A stretch of DNA of 12,982 bases from Pseudomonadota bacterium (GTDB taxonomy: Bacteria; Pseudomonadota; Alphaproteobacteria; Micropepsales; Micropepsaceae), in the NCBI GenBank assembly GCA_023427355.1, contig JAEZBK010000039.1:1-12982 (forward strand), written 5' to 3'. This document shows, in pieces, positions 1 through 5,399 of this stretch; within the stretch, counting starts at the first letter, position 1, and each line of letters begins with the position of its first letter. Made by a program: the position numbers and the translations under genes. The notes below the pieces were generated by a model, which ran no database searches, had not been told where the DNA came from, and saw nothing but the letters and a program-made list of their open reading frames with translations.

Positions 1-491
1 TTCGCCAGTTGCTGGGTGATGGTCGAACCGCCCTGCACCACCTTGCCGGTCATCATGTTGCGAATGGCGGCGCGCGACAGGCCAAAGGGATCAAGCCCGA
101 TATGCGACCGAAAGCGCCGGTCCTCCACCGCGATAAAGGCGTTGGGCACATAGTCAGGCAAATCTTTTACCGCCACCTGGGCGCCCTGGGTCAGGCCGCG
201 CCGCGCGATCAACCGGCCGCTGTCATCCAGGATGGTGACGTCTTCCGATACGCTGGCCGCCATGATGTTGCGCACATCCGGCAGTCCCGACAGAAAATGC
301 GAGAAAATAACGGCGCCGAAAATCAGCGCCCAGATCGCGAACATGGCGATAACATACGGCCAGCTTCGCTTGCGTTTGGTCGCGGGCTTCGCGGAAGGCT
401 GCGGGCCGTCATCGTCATCGAAAGACGCAGGTGCCCGGCCACGCTTTTGCGGCGGTTTTCCGGCAGGCTTTCGGGGTGGCGGCTTGGCCAT
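1..491 (-). CDS. Class A penicillin-binding protein 1A-type, N-terminal part (partial, 3' end outside window)
   Basis: This is the first 163 codons of a bifunctional peptidoglycan glycosyltransferase/transpeptidase; the rest lies beyond the left edge. The N-terminus is a basic, proline-rich cytoplasmic tail (residues 1-44, with an acidic DDDD patch at 25-28). A single membrane anchor follows at about 45-68. The start of the GT51 glycosyltransferase domain is next, carrying the EDRRF motif (catalytic Glu at 123) and the GGSTITQQ motif (154-161). Both motifs are diagnostic of GT51 enzymes, which polymerise lipid II in the periplasm. The transpeptidase domain is not visible, so a monofunctional glycosyltransferase cannot be strictly excluded, but the layout fits the PBP1A family. 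ATG at 491 is the only sensible start; no clear ribosome binding site precedes it. It lies 85 bases downstream of the response-regulator gene on the same strand and has a CtrA-like site in that gap. Confidence 0.9.
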   Translation of the reverse strand, partial: MAKPPPRKPAGKPPQKRGRAPASFDDDDGPQPSAKPATKRKRSWPYVIAMFAIWALIFGAVIFSHFLSGLPDVRNIMAASVSEDVTILDDSGRLIARRGLTQGAQVAVKDLPDYVPNAFIAVEDRRFRSHIGLDPFGLSRAAIRNMMTGKVVQGGSTITQQLA

Positions 492-511
492 CGCGGCAGT
501 CTGAGGCCGGA

Positions 512-529
512 TGGTTAACGGGGGTTAAA
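512..529 (-). promoter_or_regulatory. Candidate CtrA-binding site upstream of the PBP gene
   Basis: On the minus strand this stretch reads TTTAACCCCCGTTAACCAT. It contains the 8-mer TTAACCAT, a recognised form of the CtrA half-site in alphaproteobacteria, and a second TTAA six bases before it; counted as TTTA the spacing is seven, matching the canonical TTAA-N7-TTAAC spacing with one mismatch. It lies about 20-40 bases upstream of the PBP start codon. The site is seen in the sequence; its use by CtrA is inference, and no CtrA gene is in the window. Confidence 0.3.
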
Positions 530-534
530 GATTG

Positions 535-551
535 GGGCGCTCTCCCCGCCC
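535..551 (-). terminator. Possible weak stem-loop after the response-regulator gene
   Basis: GGGCG (535-539) and CGCCC (547-551) can pair around a 7-base loop in the 85-base gap between the response-regulator stop codon and the PBP start. On the minus strand it is followed by AATCTTTAA, only a poor U-tract. It could be a partial terminator or part of the PBP leader. Confidence 0.2.
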
Positions 552-576
552 GTCACAACACGCGATATCGCTGGAA

Positions 577-1230
577 TTATACCGCCAGCCTATATCCACC
601 GTCTTCGGTCAGCAGGATTTTCGCCTCCCCCGGATCCTTTTCGATCTTCTTGCGAAGGCGATAGATGTGGGTTTCCAGCGTATGGGTCGCCACCTGCGGA
701 CCATAGCCCCAGACCTCGCCCAGCAGGGTCTGGCGCGGTACGATGCCATGGGCATTCTTCAGATATCGCAGGATGTCGGTTTCCTTCTCGGTCAGGCGGA
801 CCTTGCGCGAACCATCCACCAGCAGCTTGGCGGAGGGATGAAAATCATACGGCCCGATGCGGAAGGGCGCATCGCCCGCCGGATGCGCCAAAAGCCGTCC
901 CAGCGCCTGCATGAGTGCGGTGAAACGGAAAGGCTTGGCCAGGCGGACCAGGCCATCGGCTATATCGGCCTGTTCCGGTGCGCTCAGAAGCAGCATGGGG
1001 GCGCTGAAGCCATCTTCTTCCAATGCCCGCGCCAGCACCGTGGCGTCTTCACCGGAAAGACAATCATCCAGAATGGCGAAGCTGAACAGCGATTCCACCG
1101 CCAGCTTGCGCGCCTGTGCGCCATCGTCCGCCAGCACGATCTCGCTGCCCTCCTCGCCGGCCAACTGCTCGGAAAGCTGGGTGCGGAAGACGCCGGGTGG
1201 TGCGATCAAAAGGGCTTTGGGGCGGGCCAT
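577..1230 (-). CDS. OmpR/PhoB-type response regulator with atypical receiver domain
   Basis: A 217-residue two-domain regulator. The receiver domain (about 5-115) keeps a phosphoacceptor-type Asp at 55 (context FAILDDCLSG), a Ser at 83 in the Thr/Ser position and Lys 99 in LAKPF. The acidic pair that normally follows the first beta strand and binds Mg2+ is absent: residues 9-13 read IAPPG. The C-terminal winged helix (about 122-217) is standard, with LTEKETDIL, the recognition-helix region THTLETHIYRLRKKI and the final hairpin GGYRL. The length is normal for the family. Translation from ATG 1230 puts the first beta strand at the N-terminus; an in-frame ATG at 1257 would add nine residues. The frame stays open to about 1857, but that extension has no domain and runs antisense to another gene. 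No sensor kinase is in the window. It sits just upstream of the PBP gene on the same strand, so a role in envelope control is plausible but inferred. Confidence 0.88.
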   Translation of the reverse strand: MARPKALLIAPPGVFRTQLSEQLAGEEGSEIVLADDGAQARKLAVESLFSFAILDDCLSGEDATVLARALEEDGFSAPMLLLSAPEQADIADGLVRLAKPFRFTALMQALGRLLAHPAGDAPFRIGPYDFHPSAKLLVDGSRKVRLTEKETDILRYLKNAHGIVPRQTLLGEVWGYGPQVATHTLETHIYRLRKKIEKDPGEAKILLTEDGGYRLAV

Positions 1231-1356
1231 GGACAATTCTAGTCCGTTGGAGGCCATGGCGGCAATTTCTGCCGGGCGCGCCACCATCACAGATGGGCAA
1301 AAGCCTGGAAACGCTGGCCTTTGATGCTGGCGCGGGGCTTGCTTCGCAACCAGGCG

Positions 1357-1884
1357 ATGCCAGCGATAGATATCCTTCGTCACATGGACCCGGCGCAAAC
1401 GCGCGCCCGGGAAAGCGTGGCCACGCCGAAAGGCCATGCGCAGGCAGCAACACTGGATTTCGATGATTTGCTGGACGTTGTTAACCCGCTGCACCACCTG
1501 CCGGTGGTGGGCACGCTTTATCGCGCCATCAGCGGCGACACGATCAACGCCGTACCGAAAATTGCGGGCGATGCACTCTATGGCGGGTTGTGGGGTGCGG
1601 TGAGCGCCATCGCCGATACGGCTTTCGCGGCCATCACAGGAAAGGATTTCGGCTCCACCGTGCTGGCGTTGGCCAGTGATGCCCTGGGGCTGGATGATGA
1701 CAACAAAGATGCCGTGCGCGTCGCGGACAAAAATGCAGCGGCGCTGCCCGACACGGAGGCCCATGGCGGCGAGATGGCCTTTGGTGCCGCGTTGGCGGCG
1801 CGAGGTCTGGATTCCGAATTGGCCGCCCGCGCCATGTTCGCCTACCAGCGGAGCCAAAGCCTTGCTCCGGCCCGGTTAAACTAG
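1357..1884 (+). CDS. Conserved hypothetical protein
   Basis: A 175-residue protein without an assigned function. Its core, starting near residue 36, contains DLLDVVNPLHHLPVVGTLYR, then a Gly/Ala-rich stretch (DALYGGLWGAVSAIADTAF) and an acidic segment LGLDDDNKD. I recall similar proteins in other alphaproteobacteria, also uncharacterised. The Gly/Ala stretch is moderately hydrophobic but no clear transmembrane helix or signal peptide is seen. The start is uncertain: ATG at 1324, 1357 and 1384 are all in frame, none with a convincing ribosome binding site. I chose 1357 because it leaves a short leader before the conserved core; the codons from 1357 to 1384 are less GC-biased than those after, so 1384 is a real alternative. 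It is divergent from the response regulator and 14 bases upstream of the YkuD gene, so those two may be co-transcribed. It ends with TAG. Confidence 0.75.
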   Translation: MPAIDILRHMDPAQTRARESVATPKGHAQAATLDFDDLLDVVNPLHHLPVVGTLYRAISGDTINAVPKIAGDALYGGLWGAVSAIADTAFAAITGKDFGSTVLALASDALGLDDDNKDAVRVADKNAAALPDTEAHGGEMAFGAALAARGLDSELAARAMFAYQRSQSLAPARLN

Positions 1885-1886
1885 GC

Positions 1887-1892
1887 TATATT
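1887..1892 (+). promoter_or_regulatory. Possible -10 element placing transcription start at the YkuD ATG
   Basis: TATATT lies six bases before the ATG at 1899, in the short gap after the upstream gene, with a loose TTGCTC 19 bases further upstream (1862-1867). If used, transcription would begin at or next to the start codon and give a leaderless mRNA. No Shine-Dalgarno sequence precedes this ATG, which is compatible with that idea. The element may also be chance. Confidence 0.25.
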
Positions 1893-1898
1893 TCCTTC

Positions 1899-2405
1899 AT
1901 GGACCTGACGGTGAGGATGCAGGGCGGTCATGCCGTTCTGGACTGGGGCGCGGGCGCGCGGCGCGCGGCCATCGGTCCGGGCGGCATCGCCATCAAGGGC
2001 GGCGAAGGCGACGGCATCACCCCCATCGGGTCATGGCCGGTGCGGGAAGTCTTCTACCGCGCCGACCGCGTCGCACCGCCTGATGTGAGCCTGCCCCTGC
2101 GCGCGATCCAGCCGGACGATGGATGGTGCGATGCTCCTGATGATTCCCACTATAATCGGTTGGTGAAGCTACCCTACAGGGCCAGCGCCGAGGCGATGTG
2201 GCGCGACGATCATCTTTACGACCTGGTGGCGGTTCTGGGCTTCAATGATAACCCCGTTCTGCCAGGAAAGGGCAGCGCCATCTTCCTGCATCTGGCGAAA
2301 CCGGACTACGCACACACCCATGGCTGTGTGGCGCTGGCAGCCGATGATGTGCGGGCGGCGCTGGAACAGCTTCAGCCGGACGATCGCGTGATTATTGTGG
2401 CGTAG
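1899..2405 (+). CDS. YkuD-fold L,D-transpeptidase family protein
   Basis: A 168-residue single-domain protein of the L,D-transpeptidase (YkuD) family, whose enzymes make 3-3 cross-links in peptidoglycan or attach proteins to it through a catalytic Cys. The family signature is visible as His131 (IFLHLAKP) and, ten residues on, HTHGCVAL with His141, Gly142 and Cys143. Early in the protein GDGITPIGSWPV (37-48) matches the family's substrate-site element (T-P-x-G). There is no signal peptide, membrane segment or peptidoglycan-binding domain, so export is not explained by the visible start. This short stand-alone form is common among proteobacterial YkuD proteins, and its role is less clear than that of periplasmic Ldt enzymes. 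It follows the hypothetical gene by 14 bases and overlaps the 3' end of yggS on the other strand by 14 bases. It ends with TAG. Confidence 0.88.
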   Translation: MDLTVRMQGGHAVLDWGAGARRAAIGPGGIAIKGGEGDGITPIGSWPVREVFYRADRVAPPDVSLPLRAIQPDDGWCDAPDDSHYNRLVKLPYRASAEAMWRDDHLYDLVAVLGFNDNPVLPGKGSAIFLHLAKPDYAHTHGCVALAADDVRAALEQLQPDDRVIIVA

Positions 2406-3060
2406 CGCGTGCGCCGAAAATGGCGCTGCCGACCCGCACATGCGTGGCGCCGAACCTGATCGCCATTTCGAAATCCCCACTCATGCCCATGCTCCGATGC
2501 GCGAGTCCCAGCTCGCGTGCGCGCTTGAGCAGGAAGGCGAAATGGGGCGCGGCATCGTCTTCCACCGGGGGAATGCACATCAGCCCTTCGACCGGAAGCT
2601 TCAGGGCGCGTGCATGTGCCAGTAGTGTCTCAAGATCGGCAGGCAGCACGCCCGCCTTCTGCGGCTCCTCGCCCGTATTCACCTGGATGAAAAGGCGCGG
2701 GCATTTGCCGGTTTTCTCGCGTTCTGCCGCCAGTGCATCCGCCAGCTTCACCCTGTCAAGCGACTCGATAACGTCGAACTAAGCCACTGCTTCGGAAACC
2801 TTGTTGGTCTGCAAGGGGCCGACCAGATGCAGTTCAAGATCGGGATACTGCGCTTTCAACGGCGGAAACTTCGCTTGCGCCTCCTGCACCCGGTTCTCGC
2901 CGAACGCTCTGTGGCCTGCCGCCAGCGCGTCGCGTATGCCCGCGTCATTCACCGTCTTGGAAACCGCCACCAAATTGGTGGCGGGAGCCGGTGCGATCGC
3001 GGCCTTTCGCGCCGCGACAATGCGCGCCAGAATACCCGCCAGATTCTCTTGGATGCTCAT
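2392..3060 (-). pseudogene. yggS: YggS-family PLP homeostasis protein, interrupted by an in-frame TAG
   Basis: The family (PLPBP, also called YggS or PROSC) binds pyridoxal 5'-phosphate and keeps its free level in balance; it is a cytosolic single-domain TIM barrel. Reading from ATG 3060, the N-terminal part has the PLP lysine K35 in LVAVSKTV, the FGENRVQEA motif and HLVGPLQTNK. Codon 94 is then TAG (2779-2781). The same frame continues with FDVIESLDRVKLADAL, RLFIQVNTGEEPQKAG, MGMSGDFEMAI and VRVGSAIFG, ending at TAA 2392. Without the stop the product would be 222 residues, the normal family length. Family members usually have Leu at this position (AVALFDVI), so one base change, TTG to TAG, explains it. 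There is no frameshift or deletion. Either the gene has a recent nonsense mutation or the base is a sequencing error. A 93-residue fragment would lack most of the PLP site. TAG ends four other genes here, which argues against recoding. Confidence 0.88.
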
Positions 3061-3065
3061 CGGCC

Positions 3066-3602
3066 ATGCTTCTAGCAAGGCGCCAGCAGCGCCTCAATCC
3101 GGCGATGCCCTTGGTGCTGTTTACAGACGACAGCGGACGCGACTGGCTGGCCATCGCGCAAATGTTGCCGCGCAGCAGCATCGTGATCCTGCGCGGCAGG
3201 CAGCGCGCTGCTTTGCTGGAGGTTTTGCATCCCCTGCCGCTGCGTTTGCTGGTGGCCGATGATCCCACGCTGGCGGCACAGGCCGACGGCCTGCACCTGC
3301 CCGAACGGCGCGCGCACGAAGCGATGCACTGGCGGCGGCGTTATCCGGACTGGATCATCACCGCCTCGGCCCATTCCTTGAGGGCCCTGATGACGCTGCG
3401 CCATGTGGACGCGGTGTTCCTGTCGCCGGTTTTCGCCACCACCAGCCATCCAGGCGCAAGGGCGCTTTCACCCGCCCGGGCCGGCCTGATCGCGCGTCAT
3501 GCGCAAGTCCCGGTCTATGCGCTGGGTGGCGTGAACGCGCGCAATGCGGGATTGCTGCCGCCCAGTTTCAGCGGCATTGCCGCCATCACTGGGTTGTCGT
3601 GA
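3066..3602 (+). CDS. Thiamine phosphate synthase / TenI-superfamily protein
   Basis: A 178-residue TIM-barrel protein of the TMP-synthase/TenI superfamily; ThiE joins the pyrimidine and thiazole moieties to make thiamine monophosphate. Visible family elements are PLVLFTDD (strand 1), LLVADDPTLAAQADGLHLPE, TASAHSLRAL, AVFLSPVFATTSHPG, VYALGGVNARNAG and a C-terminal IAAITGL. It is shorter than classical ThiE (about 210). The usual ThiE xGPxFxTxTK loop is altered (SPVFATTSHPGAR, no matching Lys), and the early Q-x-R-x-K diphosphate element is not obvious. It may therefore be a divergent alphaproteobacterial ThiE or a TenI-like protein. The start at ATG 3066 keeps the LARRQQRLN leader that I associate with this subfamily; ATG 3105 is an alternative. 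It starts five bases from divergent yggS and overlaps the porin gene by 17 bases at its end. No other thiamine genes are in the window. Confidence 0.8.
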   Translation: MLLARRQQRLNPAMPLVLFTDDSGRDWLAIAQMLPRSSIVILRGRQRAALLEVLHPLPLRLLVADDPTLAAQADGLHLPERRAHEAMHWRRRYPDWIITASAHSLRALMTLRHVDAVFLSPVFATTSHPGARALSPARAGLIARHAQVPVYALGGVNARNAGLLPPSFSGIAAITGLS

Positions 3603-4743
3603 AGGAGAACCGCAGGAAAGCTGCGTCCATCTCCAACCGCGGCGCACCATTGAAGAAGGCTCCGGCATCGCGGCTATAGCCCAGCCGTTGCCAGCCCGCG
3701 CTGATGGAGACCGACGGATCCACAGCATAGCGCAACGAGGCAGATGTACCGTTGAGCGACAGGCGCGGCAGGCCGGCTACTGTCTCAGCCACGCCATGGA
3801 TGTATTCGCCCGCCAGGGACCATTCGCCATAGCTGACGCCTGCGCTGACATCGGTCTGGCGGGTGTCGGAACCGATGAAGGCGCGGGTATTTTCGAAGGC
3901 ATGGGCGTTGGATTTGCGCCAGGACGTGCCCAGGGACACGGTCCAGTCATCCGTGACGTGATAATCGCTGCGCGCGCCCAGCCCGAACTCCGAAAGCCCT
4001 TGCTGGCCAGGCAGCTTGCGCTCTGCCGCACCGAAAGCCCCGCCCATGTAGAAGCTCATGGTCAGGGGCCCAAAATCGTCGGAATACCGCAGGGCCCCTT
4101 CCCAAATTGTGGCCTGCCGTCCGTTCACCTGTGGCCCGGCCGCCAGCCAGGGGAGCAAATTCTTGCCTTGGGACGGCGTGAAAGAGAGGCCGAGGGTAAC
4201 GCCGAAAAGATTCGGTGTTTCCACGGACAACTTTGCATAATTCGAACTGCCGACCAGCGCGGTCTGGGGGGCGAAAACCCCGGTGACGGCCCGGCCGGCC
4301 GGATCGCGCCAGAAGCTGGTCTGGGCGTCGTCCAGCGCCATCCCGGCGCGTGGTCCGGTCACCTGCAAATTGGCAGCCGCCCCATCCATCATGCCCGCAC
4401 GCAGCTTGAAAAGAAGCCAGGTGGTTTCGGCATAGGCCTTTTCCAGCACATCGCCATCATAGCGGCCGCGCGACAGGGGATCGGAGGCCGCCAGGGTGCC
4501 GTTCACCGACCAGGAGAAGCCACTGTCATACATGCGCCGCAGGCTGGGGCTGAACCGGGCGATACCCGAGGCAAAGGCGTCACCACCCGGCTGGCGGGCC
4601 GAAAAGAGGGACCCTTCCGCAGAACCATGCAGATACAGTTCGGCGTCACCCAGGGCTACGATGGGGGCCGCAACCTCTGCCTTCGCCATGGCGGGTATGG
4701 CCAGGATCAGGGCAAGGCCCGTCACGATCATGCGCTTGTCCAC
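3586..4743 (-). CDS. Porin-like outer membrane beta-barrel protein
   Basis: A 385-residue secreted protein. A clear signal peptide covers residues 1-22 (basic MDKR, hydrophobic core, AMAKA before Glu23). The rest is an outer-membrane barrel pattern: alternating polar and hydrophobic strands with frequent aromatic residues (LYLHGSAEGSLFSA, TMSFYMGGAF, SAGVSYGEWSLAGEYIHG, FLRFSFTTTQ). It resembles the Gram-negative porin family with trimeric diffusion pores, although no specific substrate can be named. The chain ends in TTQ rather than the Phe usual in porins, though FLRFSF lies just before. GTG at 4743 is chosen as the start because GGGGAG stands four bases upstream of it; ATG 4731 would still leave a short signal peptide but has the ribosome binding site too far away. 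It converges with the thiE-like gene and is transcribed alone. Confidence 0.75.
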   Translation of the reverse strand: MDKRMIVTGLALILAIPAMAKAEVAAPIVALGDAELYLHGSAEGSLFSARQPGGDAFASGIARFSPSLRRMYDSGFSWSVNGTLAASDPLSRGRYDGDVLEKAYAETTWLLFKLRAGMMDGAAANLQVTGPRAGMALDDAQTSFWRDPAGRAVTGVFAPQTALVGSSNYAKLSVETPNLFGVTLGLSFTPSQGKNLLPWLAAGPQVNGRQATIWEGALRYSDDFGPLTMSFYMGGAFGAAERKLPGQQGLSEFGLGARSDYHVTDDWTVSLGTSWRKSNAHAFENTRAFIGSDTRQTDVSAGVSYGEWSLAGEYIHGVAETVAGLPRLSLNGTSASLRYAVDPSVSISAGWQRLGYSRDAGAFFNGAPRLEMDAAFLRFSFTTTQ

Positions 4744-4747
4744 GAAG

Positions 4748-4753
4748 CTCCCC
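4748..4753 (-). promoter_or_regulatory. Ribosome binding site deciding the GTG start of the porin-like gene
   Basis: On the minus strand GGGGAG lies four bases before GTG 4743. It is 16 bases from the next in-frame ATG at 4731, so it supports the GTG start. Confidence 0.5.
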
Positions 4754-4777
4754 GCTGCTTTTGCGTAAGTCCTTCCA

Positions 4778-4807
4778 AAATAAGCCGATCCCGCCCCTGC
4801 CGCGCAA
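4778..4807 (-). promoter_or_regulatory. Possible sigma70-type promoter for the porin-like gene
   Basis: On the minus strand TTGCGC (4807-4802) is followed after 18 bases by TTATTT (4783-4778), about 35 bases upstream of the GTG start. The match is moderate and unproven. Confidence 0.3.
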
Positions 4808-4829
4808 GAGCGAGGCTGCCGTCCCGGCG

Positions 4830-4858
4830 TTGCGAAGGGGCGGGGGCGCGGCTATAAG
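4830..4858 (+). promoter_or_regulatory. Predicted sigma70-type promoter of the DUF3576-leuS-lptE-holA operon
   Basis: TTGCGA (4830-4835), a 17-base spacer, and TATAAG (4853-4858) give a good sigma70-like match with ideal spacing. It lies about 85 bases before the DUF3576 start and would leave a leader of roughly 75-80 bases. It is the only convincing plus-strand promoter in the 199-base gap between the porin-like gene and this operon. Confidence 0.5.
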
Positions 4859-4878
4859 CCCTGTCAGGCGGGGTGCCA

Positions 4879-4909
4879 GTCCGGCAGTGCCGGGCCGCAA
4901 AAACGCGGC
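4879..4909 (+). other. Two overlapping hairpins in the operon leader
   Basis: GTCCGGC/GCCGGGC (4879-4885 with 4889-4895, loop AGT) and GCCGC/GCGGC (4894-4898 with 4905-4909, loop AAAAAC) share bases 4894-4895, so they compete at their edges. They lie between the predicted promoter and the first start codon. No U-tract or recognisable riboswitch or T-box core follows. Confidence 0.3.
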
Positions 4910-4942
4910 AAAGCCGGTCAAAACAAGGGTTAAGTCGAGCCG

Positions 4943-5392
4943 ATGCGTATTCTGCCTGTTCTGCTCTGCGCGGGCCTGCTGGCTGGTTGCGGCTCCTCCG
5001 ACGAGTCCAGCCGCTACCTGGACAGCGGTTCCTCGACCATCGCCGGTACGTCCGGCCGCCTGACCCTCGGCGTGAACTCGTTTCTTTGGCATGCCACTCT
5101 CGACACGCTCTCCTCACTGCCGCTGGTGTCGGCAGACCCCTTTGGCGGGGTCATTATCACCGACTGGTACACCACCCCCGCCAGTCCCGACGAACGGCTG
5201 AAGGTGACAGCCTACATCATGGATCGTGAACTGCGTGCCGATGGCCTGCGCCTGGTGGTTTTCCGCCAGACCCGTGCCAATGGCGTGTGGAGCGACGCCC
5301 AGTCCAGCCCCGACACCGCGCACAAGCTTGAGGACGTGGTGCTGACGCGCGCGCGCGAGCTGCGCTTGGCGACGCTGAGAACGTCCAACTAG
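4943..5392 (+). CDS. DUF3576 domain lipoprotein
   Basis: A 149-residue predicted lipoprotein of the DUF3576 family, which has no known biochemical role. The signal peptide [16 protein letters not shown] ends in a lipobox, with Cys16 as the lipidated residue. A Ser/Gly-rich linker follows (about 17-40), then the conserved domain with [32 protein letters not shown] and an [19 protein letters not shown] region. Asp at the +3 and +4 positions after Cys and Ser at +2 do not give the +2 Asp retention signal, so outer-membrane localisation is likely by the general rule. It is seven bases upstream of leuS; DUF3576 followed by leuS and lptE is a conserved alphaproteobacterial neighbourhood as I recall it. 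That context and lptE downstream suggest an outer-membrane role, which is inference. It ends with TAG. Confidence 0.88.
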   Translation: MRILPVLLCAGLLAGCGSSDESSRYLDSGSSTIAGTSGRLTLGVNSFLWHATLDTLSSLPLVSADPFGGVIITDWYTTPASPDERLKVTAYIMDRELRADGLRLVVFRQTRANGVWSDAQSSPDTAHKLEDVVLTRARELRLATLRTSN

Positions 5393-5399
5393 AGCAAAC

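Noticed and set aside
1231..1857. N-terminal extension of the response-regulator frame
   Set aside because: The added region has no domain, runs antisense to the conserved hypothetical gene, and the receiver domain starts properly at 1230.
2392..2751. C-terminal half of yggS as a separate gene starting at GTG 2751
   Set aside because: It has no ribosome binding site at a usable spacing and is only the second half of a single-domain TIM barrel; the in-frame stop explains it better.
3544..4857. A 437-codon open frame on the plus strand opposite the porin-like gene
   Set aside because: The opposite strand has a signal peptide, barrel pattern and ribosome binding site; the plus frame has none of these.
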